Shown here one piece after another: positions 53,198 to 62,971 of a stretch of DNA of 64,000 bases (the first letter of the stretch is position 1; each line of letters opens with the position of its first letter). Source of the stretch: Cypionkella sp049896245 (GTDB lineage: Bacteria > Pseudomonadota > Alphaproteobacteria > Rhodobacterales > Rhodobacteraceae); assembly GCF_049896245.1 (NCBI RefSeq), contig NZ_JAFCTX010000028.1:1-64000 (forward strand), in the 5' to 3' direction. The position numbers and the translations under genes were made by a program. The notes under the pieces were generated by a model, which was not told the DNA's origin, made no database searches, and worked only from the letters and a program-made list of their open reading frames with translations.

Positions 53198-53401
53198 TTC
53201 CCAAGCTTAGGCATCAAGCTTGCGGTCTGGTCAAGGGTTTGGCGGGGCTTTTGGCTGTGTCCACGCGTGGACAGGCTTGCCGTTTATATGATTTCAATGG
53301 GTTAGCAGGGGTCTGTTCAGAATTTGTTAAACATTGCCGCAGGTCTCTACTGTCCGATGGCAAATCTTGCCAAATCTTGTCAATGCGCTATTGCGATGGC
53401 T

Positions 53402-53656
53402 ATGAGTACGATGAACATCTCTTTGCCCGACGACATGAAAGCCTTTGTGGACGAACAGGTCCGCATCCATGGCTTTGCCACCACCAGCGAATATATGCGC
53501 GCGCTGATCCGCGAGCGGAAAGACGCGATTGAGCGGCTGCGGGGCTTGGTGATCGAGGGCATGGAATCGGGCCCCGGACAGCCTGCGGATGAGGTGATGG
53601 GCCGGCTTCGGGAAAGGATCGAGGCCGCGCGTGATCGGGTGAAAGCCGCTGAATGA
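53402..53656 (+). CDS. parD: ParD-like antitoxin
   Basis: 84-residue CopG/ParD-type protein. The ribbon-helix-helix is near the start (MNISLPDDMKAFVDEQVRIHGFATTSEYMRALIR), and the C-terminal helix wraps the toxin. It would neutralise the downstream toxin and repress the operon. The start could be the ATG at 53402 or the one at 53411; the ORF continues upstream but without family match. The gene overlaps parE as ATGA. Confidence 0.9.
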   Translation: MSTMNISLPDDMKAFVDEQVRIHGFATTSEYMRALIRERKDAIERLRGLVIEGMESGPGQPADEVMGRLRERIEAARDRVKAAE

Positions 53657-53964
53657 CGGCCATCATTGTCAGTCCGGTGGCTGAGGGCGATCTGGCTACC
53701 ATCACCGATTTCTATCTGGCAGAGGCTGGCATCGAGATCGCATCGGCCTTTTTGACGGCATGGGACCGCTGCATGGAACATCTGAGCGGCTTTCCCGCTA
53801 GCAGATCGCTGAGACTGGCGGAAAAGCTGGCGATTGGCGGGCTGCGAGTCTGGCCGATCAAGGGATTTCCGCAACTTGCGCTTTATCTCGAGACGCCGCT
53901 GGGCATCACCATCCAGCGGGTACTGCATTCTGCGCGTGATCTGCCGTTTGCGCTGCGCGACTGA
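53653..53964 (+). CDS. parE: ParE/RelE-superfamily toxin
   Basis: 103-residue toxin with the ParE pattern: VAEGDLATITDFYLAEAGIE, a conserved helix pair, and the closing ITIQRVLHSARDLPFAL. ParE toxins usually poison gyrase; RelE members cut mRNA, and this sequence looks closer to ParE. Translationally coupled to the antitoxin. No mobile-element boundaries are seen around the pair. Confidence 0.9.
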   Translation: MTAIIVSPVAEGDLATITDFYLAEAGIEIASAFLTAWDRCMEHLSGFPASRSLRLAEKLAIGGLRVWPIKGFPQLALYLETPLGITIQRVLHSARDLPFALRD

Positions 53965-54057
53965 AACCAGCTGATCACGACAGATAATGTCGCGGGCGTT
54001 GCTGCGCAGGCGGCTTGGCTTGCTAGGTTTCGCAGAGCCCTCAGCCCGGAGCCTCAC

Positions 54058-55161
54058 ATGCCGCTACGCCGCACGCCGTTTTATGCCCTTGTGTCGGCCT
54101 ATGGTGCGCAGATGGGGCCGGTGGGCGGCGGCTTCATCAACGCGCATCATTATGGGGATGTGCAGGCGGAGCATCTGAACACGCGGGCGAATGTGGGGGT
54201 GCAGGATCTGTCCACCATGGGCAAGATTGATGTGAAGGGGCCGGAGGCGGAAGCCTTGGTCAATCATCTGATCGTCAATGATGCGGCGGCGATGCGGGTG
54301 GGTGCTGCGCGCTATGCCTCGGTCTGTACGGCTGATGGCGGGATTATGGATGATCTGACGGTGTTCCGGCTGGGGGATGAGCATTTTCTGATCGTGTCTG
54401 GTTCGCGCAATCGGCTGAAAATCCGCGATTGGGCGATGGCGCACGCGCAGGGGCGGCGGGCTTATGTGACGGATATTACGGCAGCGATTGCGTTTCCGAC
54501 CGTGCAGGGGCCACGCGCACGGGAGTTGCTGGCGGGGCTGATCCCAGATGTGGATTTGAGCGCGTTGAAGCGGTGGCAGTTCACTTGGGGACATTTCGGC
54601 GAGACGCGGGTGATGATTTCGCGCACCGGGGTAACAGGTGAGTTGGGGTTTGAGCTGTTCGTGCCTTCGGATGAGGCGGCGGGGGTTTGGAACGGTCTGA
54701 TGGCGGTGGGCGGGGCGTTTGGGCTGCGCCCCTACGGCGTGCAGGCGATGTTTACGCTGGGGTTAGAGAAACTGTATCCGGCGCATGGCATTGATATGGA
54801 CGAGACGCTGACGCCGTTTCATGTCGGCACCGATGCGTTCATCAAATTTGACAAAGGCGACTTCATCGGGCGCGAGGCTTTGTTGCGGCTGCGCGATGTG
54901 GGCGTGCCTACGGCTTGGGTCGGGTTGCTGATGCAGAGTGAGGTTCCGGCGGCTGAGGGGGCGGCAGTGATGGCGGAGGGGCTACAGATTGGCCATGTGA
55001 CCTATAGCGATCATGGTTACTCGGTGGGTGCGGTTTTAGCTTCAGCGCATATCGACACCGCTTATGCGGTGGAGGGCGCAGAGGTGACGGTGAGCGGCGT
55101 TACGGCGCGGGTTTCTCGGCGGGCGTTCATTGATCCCGAGGGGCTGCGGCTGCGGGCCTGA
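54058..55161 (+). CDS. GcvT-family tetrahydrofolate-dependent aminomethyltransferase-like protein
   Basis: 367 residues. The GcvT fold opens LRRTPFYALVSAYGAQM and continues with VGVQDLSTMGKIDVKGPEAEALVNHL, a folate-site region and SRTGVTGELGFELFV, with the usual C-terminal barrel. The glycine-cleavage partners gcvH and gcvP are not adjacent, so it may be a stand-alone demethylase/aminomethyltransferase acting on glycine-derived or methylated substrates. The start follows a short gap after parE. Confidence 0.85.
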   Translation: MPLRRTPFYALVSAYGAQMGPVGGGFINAHHYGDVQAEHLNTRANVGVQDLSTMGKIDVKGPEAEALVNHLIVNDAAAMRVGAARYASVCTADGGIMDDLTVFRLGDEHFLIVSGSRNRLKIRDWAMAHAQGRRAYVTDITAAIAFPTVQGPRARELLAGLIPDVDLSALKRWQFTWGHFGETRVMISRTGVTGELGFELFVPSDEAAGVWNGLMAVGGAFGLRPYGVQAMFTLGLEKLYPAHGIDMDETLTPFHVGTDAFIKFDKGDFIGREALLRLRDVGVPTAWVGLLMQSEVPAAEGAAVMAEGLQIGHVTYSDHGYSVGAVLASAHIDTAYAVEGAEVTVSGVTARVSRRAFIDPEGLRLRA

Positions 55162-55273
55162 CGCGGCATCACGGCGGAAATCGCAGCGGGTCGCGGGAAC
55201 GAAATCCGATGTTCGGGGTTATTGGTGCATAGGGCCTGGGGAACCGGGCCGCTGTGTAACAATGGAGATCATC

Positions 55274-55762
55274 ATGTTTCGCACTTCTATCGCAGCCTTC
55301 CTGATGGCCACTGCCGTGGCATTCCCGTCCTTCGCGCAAGACCTGAAACCTATCCGTGAGGTTGAGGTCAAAGTTGACACCGCAGGCATCGCCAACGCAC
55401 AAGCCGCTGCCTATTGGGGCACGCTGCAAGACGATCTGAAAGCCGCGATCCTGACCAAAGTGGCGCCTTCTGAAGACGAAGCGGCCTATGTGATCAAGAT
55501 CCGTATTGATGACGTGGCGCTGGCCAATGGATTTCAGGAAAAGCTGGGGCTGGGCGACACCACTTTGACCGGCAACGTACTGGTGCAGGACGACAAGAAC
55601 CACGTTGGGGACGACGCCTATGACCTGACGGTGGATGTGAATGCGGCCAAGCCGCTGCTGCCGCAGGGCTATGACTTTAATGCGGCGGACGCGGATACCA
55701 AGGTGTATTATAACGCGATGGTTAACGCTTTCGCCGACGGTGTAGTGACCCGCCTGAAGTAA
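55274..55762 (+). CDS. Exported protein of unknown function
   Basis: 162 residues with a signal peptide ending near PSFAQ (about residue 21). The mature part alternates short strands (IREVEVKVDTAGI; AAYVIKIRIDDVAL; TTLTGNVLVQDD) with Asp-rich turns, suggesting a small beta-rich periplasmic protein. I do not recognise the family. The ATG at 55274 follows GGAG; an ATG 12 bases earlier adds MEII and is less likely. Confidence 0.82.
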   Translation: MFRTSIAAFLMATAVAFPSFAQDLKPIREVEVKVDTAGIANAQAAAYWGTLQDDLKAAILTKVAPSEDEAAYVIKIRIDDVALANGFQEKLGLGDTTLTGNVLVQDDKNHVGDDAYDLTVDVNAAKPLLPQGYDFNAADADTKVYYNAMVNAFADGVVTRLK

Positions 55763-55781
55763 GTTTGGCGGTTTCGTGTGG

Positions 55782-55807
55782 AAAAGGCCCCCTTGCGGGG
55801 GCCTTTT
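55782..55807. terminator. Bidirectional intrinsic terminator
   Basis: AAAAGGCCCCC-TTGC-GGGGGCCTTTT, an 11-bp perfect stem with flanking A and T runs, lies between the convergent exported-protein gene and gltB. It suits both strands. Confidence 0.88.
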
Positions 55808-55822
55808 GCTTTGAGAGGTGAA

Positions 55823-58800
55823 TTATTCGGCCGGGACTTTCTGCACTTCATCCGACAGCGGATGCGCCAAATGGGGTAGCATTTCTTTCGGGCAGATTTG
55901 CAGGAAATTCACCCGCTCTGTTTCCCAATCGGCGAGGATGCGGGTGGCGAGGCGCGATCCGGTTTCTTTGGCATGACGCTCGATCAGGTGGCGCAGTTGC
56001 GCCTCCCAATGCGAATGGGCGACGGCGCAGGTCAACACGGTTTCGTCGTTGACGAAATCTTCCGCGATGGCGTGCGGATCGTAGACATAGGCCATGCCGC
56101 CAGTCATGCCCGCGCCGAAGTTGGCACCGATGCGGCCAAGGATCACGGCTGTGCCGCCGGTCATGTATTCACAACCGTTGGAGCCGCAGCCTTCGACCAC
56201 CACTGACGCACCGGAGTTGCGGACGGCAAACCGCTCGCCCGCGCGACCGGAGGCGAACAGATAGCCCGCCGTTGCTCCGTAAAGCACGGTGTTGCCGATG
56301 ATGGTGTTATCTTCGGCTTTCAGCGGTGACGACATCTGCGGGCGCACCACGATGGTGCCACCCGACAAGCCCTTGCCGACGTAGTCGTTGGCGTCGCCTT
56401 GGACTTCCAGTTTCAGGCCGTTGACTGCGAAGGCACCTAGCGATTGCCCACAAGAGCCGTGCAGTTTCACCGTCAGATGATCGGGTTGCAGGTTGTTGCG
56501 CATGCCGAATTTCTTGACGATATGCGACGAGGCCCGCGTGCCGATGGTGCGCAGGGTGTTGCGCACGGCATAGGACAGCTGCATCTTCTCGCCGTCTTCA
56601 AAGAACCGCGCGCCGTCTTTGACGATTTCGGCGTCCAAAGTATCGGGAACGTGGTTGCGGGGTTTCGAGCGGTCATAGGTGATTTTCTGCGCGCCATCGA
56701 CGGTGATCAACAACGGGTTGAGGTCAAGATCGTCGAGGTGGGCAGAGCCACGGCTGACCTGTGACAGAAGGTCAGCGCGCCCGATGATTTCATCCATGCT
56801 GCGCGCGCCGATCTGAGCAAGGATTTCACGGACTTCCTGCGCGTAGAAGGTGATCAGGTTGACAACCTTATCCGCCGTGCCGGTGAATTTGGCCCGCAAG
56901 GCGGTGTCTTGGGTGCAGACGCCGACCGGGCAGGTGTTGGATTGGCACTGCCGCACCATGATGCAGCCCATCGCGATCAGGGCGGCGGTGCCGATGCCGT
57001 ATTCCTCGGCCCCGAGCATCGCGGCCATCACCACATCGCGGCCCGTGCGCAGGCCGCCGTCGGTGCGCAGGGTGACGCGTTCGCGCAGGTTATTCATGCT
57101 CAGGACCTGATGCGCTTCGGTCAGGCCCATTTCCCACGGCAGGCCGGCGTATTTGATCGAGGTGCCGGGAGATGCCCCAGTGCCGCCGTTGTGGCCGGAG
57201 ATCAGGATGATGTCGGCCTTCGCTTTGGCGACACCTGCGGCGATGGTGCCGACGCCGGAGGCACTAACTAGTTTCACCGTGACTTTGGCGCGCGGATTGA
57301 TCTGTTTCAGGTCGTAGATCAGCTGGGCGAGGTCTTCGATGGAATAGATGTCGTGGTGCGGCGGTGGCGAGATCAGCGTCACGCCTTTGGTGGAATGGCG
57401 CAGGCGGGCGATCAGTTCTGTCACTTTCATGCCGGGCAGCTGGCCGCCTTCGCCGGGTTTGGCCCCCTGCGCAACTTTGATTTCCAACTCTTCGCAGGCG
57501 TTCAGGTATTCGGCGGTGACCCCGAAACGGCCCGACGCGACCTGCTTGATCTTGGCCGACGGGTTGTCGCCGTTCGGTTCGGGCAGGAAGTGGGCGGGGT
57601 CTTCACCGCCTTCACCGCTATCAGACTTAGCGCCGATGCGATTCATTGCGACGTTGAGGGTCTTATGCGCCTCTGGCCCCAGGGCCCCCAGCGACATGCC
57701 GGGTGTGACGAAACGCTTGCGGATCGAGGTGATGCTTTCGACTTCCTCAATCGGCACGGGTTTGCCGAGGGTTTTGATATCCAAGAGATCGCGGATGTGG
57801 ATCGGCGGGTTGGAGCGCATCGCGGCGGAGTATTGCTTCCACAGATCAAAGCTGGCGCGGTCGCAGGCCGATTGTAGCATATGCATGGTCTGCGCTTCCC
57901 AAGCGTGCTTTTCGCCGGAACGCCGCGCTTTGTAGAAGCCGCCGATGGGCAGCACGTCAGCGCCACCCAGCCAGCCCTTGGCGTGGACTTCCTCCGCTTT
58001 GATCTGGATACCGTTCAGACCGATGCCGGAGATGCGGGACTGCATACCGGGGAAATACTCGGCCACCATGGCGCGGGACAGGCCGACGGCTTCGAAGTTT
58101 AGGCCACCGCGATAGGACGAGATTACCGAAATGCCCATTTTGGACATGATTTTCAGCAGGCCTGCATCCACCGCAAGACCATAGCGGCGCATGGCATCGA
58201 CGAGGCTGCCGTCGATCAGGTTGCGACGGATGCGGTCGGCGATGGAGTCTTGCGCAAGGTAAGCGTTGACGGTGGTGGCTCCCGAGCCGATCAGCACGGC
58301 GAAATAGTGGGGGTCGATGCACTCCGCAGAGCGGACGTTGACCGAGCAGAAGGTGCGCAGGCCCTTGCGGGTCAGCCAAGAATGGACTGCCGAAGTGGCA
58401 AGGATCATCGGCATCGCCACCTTTTCAGGGCTTTGGTGCTGATCGGTCATCACCAACTGGCCCGCGCCGGAACGCACGGCGTCTTCGGCTTCGGCGCGGA
58501 TACGTTCAAGACCTTGGCGCAGGGCGTCGGGGCCCGCGTTGGCGGGGAAAGTGCAGTCGATGAACGCGACCTGATCGCCGAAGCGTTTGACCAGCACATC
58601 AAATTCAGCATTGGCGAGGAAGGGGCTTTCCAGCACCAGTATCTCGCTTTGCGCGTTGGTTTCATCCAGCACGTTGCGCAGATTGCCGAAGCGGGTTTTC
58701 AGCGACATCACCCGGCCTTCGCGCAGTGAGTCGATGGGCGGGTTAGTGACTTGGCTGAAGTTTTGCCGGAAGAAGTGGCTGAGGGGCCGGTAGACCGACG

Positions 58801-60361
58801 ACAACACAGCGGCGGGGGTATCATCGCCCATCGAGGCGATCATTTCCTTGCCGTCTTCGGCCATCGGGGCGAGGACTTGCTCCAGTTCTTCAACCGTGAA
58901 ACCCGCCGCGATCTGGCGTTTGCGCAGTTCGGCACCGTCGAACATTGCCACTTCCGGCACATCGCGCAGCAGGGCGTTGAGATCGACGATCTTCTCAATC
59001 CACGTGCCGTAAGGCTGCGCGGCTGCGAGCTTATCTTTGAGGGCAACGTCATGGTAAAGTTTGCCCTCGGCCATATCGACAGCAATCATCTGGCCCGGCC
59101 CAAGCGCGCCCTTTTCACGGATGGTGGATTCGTCGACCGGCACCATACCAGCCTCGGAACCCGCAATCAGCAGGCCGTCGCCAGTGACGACATAGCGCAT
59201 CGGGCGCAACCCGTTGCGATCAAGCCCGCCGCAGACCCAGCGGCCATCGGTCATAGCCAGAGCGGCGGGGCCGTCCCAAGGCTCGATCACCGAGTTGCAA
59301 TAGGCATACATATCGGCCCAAGCGGGCTTCATGTCGGTGGTGGCTTTGCTCCACGCTTCCGGCACCAGCATGGTCTTGGCAAGCGGGGCGTTGCGGCCCG
59401 AACGCACAAGCGCTTCGAACACCGCATCCAGCGCGCCAGAGTCAGACGTGCCCGCGGGGATGATGGGCTTGATGTCTTCGGCGGCATCGCCAAAGTTATT
59501 GCTAGCCATGCGAATTTCGTGGCTTTTCATCCAGTTGACGTTGCCTTTCAGCGTGTTGATCTCGCCGTTATGGGCCAACATGCGGAAGGGTTGCGCCAGC
59601 CACCACTGCGGGAAAGTGTTGGTGGAATAGCGCTGGTGGTAGATTGCAAAGGCGCTCTCAAAGCGGTCATCCATCAGGTCGGGATAGAAGGTGGCGACCT
59701 GTTCGGCCAGCATCATGCCTTTGTAGATGATGCTGCGGCAGGACAGCGAGCACAGATACATGCCTTGGATTTGCGACGCGAGGGCGGCTTTTTCGATGCG
59801 GCGGCGGATGATGTACAGCTCGCGCTCGAACTGTTCTTCGTCGATGGCTTTGTCGTTGCGGATCAGGATTTGTTCGATCTCGGGGCGGGTGGCGTTGGCC
59901 TTGTCGCCCAGCACGGACGTGTCAACCGGAACGTGACGCCAGCCATAAATGTAATGCCCCATCCGCAAAACTTCGGCCTCGACAATGGTGCGGCAGCGTT
60001 CTTGCGCGCCGAAATCGGTGCGCGGCAGAAAGACCTGGCCAACGGCGATCAGCTTGTGGATATCGGGTTCATGCCCGGTGCGGCGGACTTGGTCGTAGAA
60101 GAATTTCACCGGGATCTGCACATGGATGCCCGCGCCATCGCCGGTCTTGCCATCGGCATCGACCGCGCCGCGGTGCCAGATCGCCTTCAGCGCGTTGATG
60201 CCGTTTTCGACGACCTTGCGCGAGGGCTTGCCAGAGACCGACACCACCAGACCGACACCGCAGGACGAATGCTCATCCTCGGTTTTATACAGGCTGTTGG
60301 CGTCCATATAGGCGCGTTTGGCTTCTTCGGCACGGACCCAAGCTTCATCATAGATCGTCAT
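55823..60361 (-). CDS. gltB: Glutamate synthase (NADPH) large subunit
   Basis: 1512 residues. After a 33-residue propeptide, the class II amidotransferase nucleophile is Cys34 in SSCGVG. The central domain, FMN-binding synthase domain (PPPHHDIYSIEDLAQLIYDLK), 3Fe-4S cluster Cys residues in GCIMVRQCQSNTCPVGVC, and C-terminal beta-helix GXGXG domain (ANDYVGKGLSGGTIVV, GERFAVRNSGASVVVEG) follow. With GltD it makes two glutamates from glutamine and 2-oxoglutarate. It is separated from gltD by two small genes. Confidence 0.96.
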   Translation of the reverse strand: MTIYDEAWVRAEEAKRAYMDANSLYKTEDEHSSCGVGLVVSVSGKPSRKVVENGINALKAIWHRGAVDADGKTGDGAGIHVQIPVKFFYDQVRRTGHEPDIHKLIAVGQVFLPRTDFGAQERCRTIVEAEVLRMGHYIYGWRHVPVDTSVLGDKANATRPEIEQILIRNDKAIDEEQFERELYIIRRRIEKAALASQIQGMYLCSLSCRSIIYKGMMLAEQVATFYPDLMDDRFESAFAIYHQRYSTNTFPQWWLAQPFRMLAHNGEINTLKGNVNWMKSHEIRMASNNFGDAAEDIKPIIPAGTSDSGALDAVFEALVRSGRNAPLAKTMLVPEAWSKATTDMKPAWADMYAYCNSVIEPWDGPAALAMTDGRWVCGGLDRNGLRPMRYVVTGDGLLIAGSEAGMVPVDESTIREKGALGPGQMIAVDMAEGKLYHDVALKDKLAAAQPYGTWIEKIVDLNALLRDVPEVAMFDGAELRKRQIAAGFTVEELEQVLAPMAEDGKEMIASMGDDTPAAVLSSVYRPLSHFFRQNFSQVTNPPIDSLREGRVMSLKTRFGNLRNVLDETNAQSEILVLESPFLANAEFDVLVKRFGDQVAFIDCTFPANAGPDALRQGLERIRAEAEDAVRSGAGQLVMTDQHQSPEKVAMPMILATSAVHSWLTRKGLRTFCSVNVRSAECIDPHYFAVLIGSGATTVNAYLAQDSIADRIRRNLIDGSLVDAMRRYGLAVDAGLLKIMSKMGISVISSYRGGLNFEAVGLSRAMVAEYFPGMQSRISGIGLNGIQIKAEEVHAKGWLGGADVLPIGGFYKARRSGEKHAWEAQTMHMLQSACDRASFDLWKQYSAAMRSNPPIHIRDLLDIKTLGKPVPIEEVESITSIRKRFVTPGMSLGALGPEAHKTLNVAMNRIGAKSDSGEGGEDPAHFLPEPNGDNPSAKIKQVASGRFGVTAEYLNACEELEIKVAQGAKPGEGGQLPGMKVTELIARLRHSTKGVTLISPPPHHDIYSIEDLAQLIYDLKQINPRAKVTVKLVSASGVGTIAAGVAKAKADIILISGHNGGTGASPGTSIKYAGLPWEMGLTEAHQVLSMNNLRERVTLRTDGGLRTGRDVVMAAMLGAEEYGIGTAALIAMGCIMVRQCQSNTCPVGVCTQDTALRAKFTGTADKVVNLITFYAQEVREILAQIGARSMDEIIGRADLLSQVSRGSAHLDDLDLNPLLITVDGAQKITYDRSKPRNHVPDTLDAEIVKDGARFFEDGEKMQLSYAVRNTLRTIGTRASSHIVKKFGMRNNLQPDHLTVKLHGSCGQSLGAFAVNGLKLEVQGDANDYVGKGLSGGTIVVRPQMSSPLKAEDNTIIGNTVLYGATAGYLFASGRAGERFAVRNSGASVVVEGCGSNGCEYMTGGTAVILGRIGANFGAGMTGGMAYVYDPHAIAEDFVNDETVLTCAVAHSHWEAQLRHLIERHAKETGSRLATRILADWETERVNFLQICPKEMLPHLAHPLSDEVQKVPAE

Positions 60362-60364
60362 GGC

Positions 60365-60802
60365 TCACTCCTTCGGGCTTGCGGCGTAGAGGGCTTCAAC
60401 TTCGGCCCCGGTCAGTTTTTCGGTGTCACCCGCAAACGCCCAAGTGTCGGGCTTGCGGTCAAAGTAGATTTCCTGGGTCAGTTTCAGCCCGGTCAGATCA
60501 TCCAGCAGGCCTGCGGACAGGAAATAGTCGGCCTGATCGCCCGGCTCGGTAAAACGATACCAAAGGCCCGAACCGCAGCGGCTGCAAAAACTGCGCGCGG
60601 CCCAATCTGACGATTGATAGGTCGCCACGGCCTCGGCTCCGTGAACGATCACGCCGTCATGCGGCACGATTACGGTCATGGTACAAGCGCCGGAATGGCG
60701 ACGACAGTTTTCGCAATGGCAGGCGTGCACGTCAGGGTTCAGCCCGGTTATCTGGAGGCGAACCGCGCCGCACAGGCAGTGTCCGGTGTGTTCAGCGGCC
60801 AT
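60365..60802 (-). CDS. GFA (glutathione-dependent formaldehyde-activating) family zinc protein
   Basis: 145 residues. The GFA/CENP-V fold has paired Cys motifs GHCLCGAVR (Cys8, Cys10), HACHCENCRRHSG (three Cys) and SFCSRCGSGL, which hold zinc. Family members were named for formaldehyde-glutathione condensation, but most have unproven function. It lies 3 bases from gltB and overlaps the preceding gene by 11 bases, so it is probably in the gltD-gltB transcript. Confidence 0.88.
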   Translation of the reverse strand: MAAEHTGHCLCGAVRLQITGLNPDVHACHCENCRRHSGACTMTVIVPHDGVIVHGAEAVATYQSSDWAARSFCSRCGSGLWYRFTEPGDQADYFLSAGLLDDLTGLKLTQEIYFDRKPDTWAFAGDTEKLTGAEVEALYAASPKE

Positions 60803-61502
60803 CGGATGCCCTCCATAAACGCTCCAGCGGCGTGGCTTCCGACATCACGGCGTCACATTCGAAGATCGGTTGCGTGGCGGCGAAGCCCTTCTCGCCGGGC
60901 AGGTAGAATTGCACCGGGCTGCCTTCGAGCGGCAGCCATTGCGTGCCATCCCACCATTCGGATTGGCCGGAGAAGAAGTTGCGCCACTCGGCGCTGATGT
61001 ATTCATGGCCGTGCGACTTGCGCAGCTCGTTGCCCGCATCGTCGGTTTCGACATATTCGAATTCGGTGCGTTGCAGGGTGACCCCGTCGATGGTGGCGGT
61101 CTCGCCTGTCAGCTTGTCGAAGCCTTTGACATTGGTGTGCTCGCCATTGTCTTTGGACAGGCTGAAATCAAAATCATCGCGGCCCGTTGCCAGCAGGCTG
61201 GAGAAATTCGCTGGATCTTTTGGGTTCGGGTCGAGAGTTTGCACGACAGTAGGGTTCAGGTCATAGCTTTCAATCCACTGGGTCTCGCGGTCGATTCTGG
61301 ACATGTAGAACATGCCTTCCTGATCGAAATCCGCGCGCCATTTGTCGCCGGGATTGTCTTTCTCGCAGGTGTAATAGTTCGCGACATAGCAGCCGCGCGA
61401 TTGCACGGTGAGGGTTGTGGTGCAGCCTTGCGGCGGTGTGAAGCTGCCCGCGAGCAGAGGGGTGGCTGCGAAGAACAGCGGGAAAAGCAGGGCGGTCCGC
61501 AT
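60792..61502 (-). CDS. Exported hypothetical protein between gltD and gltB
   Basis: 236 residues with a signal peptide ending near TPLLAG (about residue 18). The mature protein has four Cys residues near its N- and C-termini (GCTTTLTVQSRGCYVANYYTC; FECDAV), suggesting disulfides, and is rich in Asp/Glu and aromatic residues (GQSEWWDGTQWLPLEGSP). I do not recognise a functional family. The ATG at 61502 follows AAAGGA; a longer frame adds an N-terminus that would spoil the signal peptide. Confidence 0.83.
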   Translation of the reverse strand: MRTALLFPLFFAATPLLAGSFTPPQGCTTTLTVQSRGCYVANYYTCEKDNPGDKWRADFDQEGMFYMSRIDRETQWIESYDLNPTVVQTLDPNPKDPANFSSLLATGRDDFDFSLSKDNGEHTNVKGFDKLTGETATIDGVTLQRTEFEYVETDDAGNELRKSHGHEYISAEWRNFFSGQSEWWDGTQWLPLEGSPVQFYLPGEKGFAATQPIFECDAVMSEATPLERLWRASDGR

Positions 61503-61534
61503 GGTGGTGTCCTTTATGGCTGCGATCTTTGCGA

Positions 61535-62971
61535 TCACTCTGCCGCAACGCTGGCGGGTTGCGCCAGATAAGCGAGGATGGAGTCGGCGGCATCGCGGCC
61601 GTCGCGGATGGCCCAGACGACGAGGGAGGCTCCGCGCACGATGTCGCCTGCGGCGTAGACGCCGGGGAGGGAGGTGGCGTGGCTGCGGAAGTCGGCCTTG
61701 ATGGTGCCCCAGCGGGTGACGGCGAGGTCGGGGACGCCCCAGAGGGTTTGGATGGCTTCGGGCTCAAAGCCAAGGGCTTGCACGACCAGATCGGCGGGCT
61801 CGATATAATCCGCGCCTTCGATCAGTTCTGGGGTTTGTCGGCCAGAGGAATCTGGCGATCCGAGGCGCATTTTCTGCACCATGACGCCTTCGACCGTGGT
61901 GCCGCCGGTGAAGCCTTTCGGGGCGGAGAGCCAGACGAAGTCGACACCTTCTTCCTCGGCGTTTTGGGTTTCGCGCTGGCTGCCCGGCATGTTGGCTTTG
62001 TCGCGGCGGTAGAGGCATTTCACGCTCGTGGCACCTTGGCGGATCGCGGTGCGGACACAATCCATCGCGGTATCGCCGCCGCCGATGACTACGACGCGCT
62101 TGCCGTCGGCGTTGAGTTCGCCCGAGTCAAATTCCGGCACGTCATCGCCGAATGATTTGCGGTTGGAGGCGGTGAGGTAATCCAGCGCGCGGACGACGCC
62201 TTTGGCACCGACGCCGGGGGCTTCGATGTCGCGGGCTTTATAGACTCCGGTGGCGATCAGAATGGCGTCGTGCTGGCCACGGATGGCGTCGAAGCTTAGG
62301 TCTTCGCCAACGCGGCAGTTCAAAACGAAAGTGACGCCAGCGATTTCAAGCTGTTCAATACGCTGCATCACCACGGGCTTTTCCAGTTTGAAACCGGGGA
62401 TGCCGTAGGTGAGCAAGCCGCCGGCACGGTCGTAGCGGTCGTAGACGGTGACTTGCACACCTGCGCGGCGCAAAACGTCGGCGGCGGCGAGGCCACCGGG
62501 GCCGGCACCGATGATGCCGACGGATTCGGGGCGCTGGGTGCGGGCTTTGATCGGTTTGACCCAGCCCATTTCCCACGCCTTGTCGGTGAGGTATTTTTCA
62601 ACCGCGCCGATGGTGACGGTGCCGTGGCCGGATTGCTCAATCACGCAGTTGCCTTCGCAGAGGCGGTCTTGCGGGCAGATGCGGCCGCAGATTTCCGGGA
62701 AGGTGTTGGTGGCTTGGCTGAGTTCGTAAGCTTCTTCCAAGCGCCCCTCGGCGGTGAGCCGCAGCCAATCGGGAATGTTGTTGTGTAACGGGCAATGCGA
62801 TTGGCAATAGGGCACGCCGCATTGGCTGCAGCGCGACGCCTGCTCGGCGGCTTTATTCACCGCGTATTGGCGGTAGATTTCATCGAAATCATGGCTGCGC
62901 AGTTCGGCATCGCGCTTGGTGGGCATCTCTTTGCCAACGGTGACGAATTTCAGCATTTTCTGCCCGGCCAT
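61535..62971 (-). CDS. gltD: Glutamate synthase (NADPH) small subunit
   Basis: 478 residues. N-terminal Cys clusters (CSQCGVPYCQSHCP; GRICPQDRLCEGNC) hold the 4Fe-4S centres, then FAD-binding GIIGAGPGGLAAADVLRRAG and NADPH-binding VVVIGGGDTAMDCVRTAIRQGA, and the C-terminal GVYAAGDIVRGASLVVWAI. It feeds electrons from NADPH to GltB. The ATG at 62971 has AAGGGG; the longer open frame runs into the promoter. Confidence 0.95.
   Translation of the reverse strand: MAGQKMLKFVTVGKEMPTKRDAELRSHDFDEIYRQYAVNKAAEQASRCSQCGVPYCQSHCPLHNNIPDWLRLTAEGRLEEAYELSQATNTFPEICGRICPQDRLCEGNCVIEQSGHGTVTIGAVEKYLTDKAWEMGWVKPIKARTQRPESVGIIGAGPGGLAAADVLRRAGVQVTVYDRYDRAGGLLTYGIPGFKLEKPVVMQRIEQLEIAGVTFVLNCRVGEDLSFDAIRGQHDAILIATGVYKARDIEAPGVGAKGVVRALDYLTASNRKSFGDDVPEFDSGELNADGKRVVVIGGGDTAMDCVRTAIRQGATSVKCLYRRDKANMPGSQRETQNAEEEGVDFVWLSAPKGFTGGTTVEGVMVQKMRLGSPDSSGRQTPELIEGADYIEPADLVVQALGFEPEAIQTLWGVPDLAVTRWGTIKADFRSHATSLPGVYAAGDIVRGASLVVWAIRDGRDAADSILAYLAQPASVAAE

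Noticed and set aside
54058..55161. DMSP demethylase DmdA
   Set aside because: The sequence reads as a general GcvT-family protein; I cannot see DmdA-specific features and no DMSP genes are adjacent.
58751..60610. 619-codon plus-strand open frame opposite gltB
   Set aside because: Shadow of the gltB catalytic domain.
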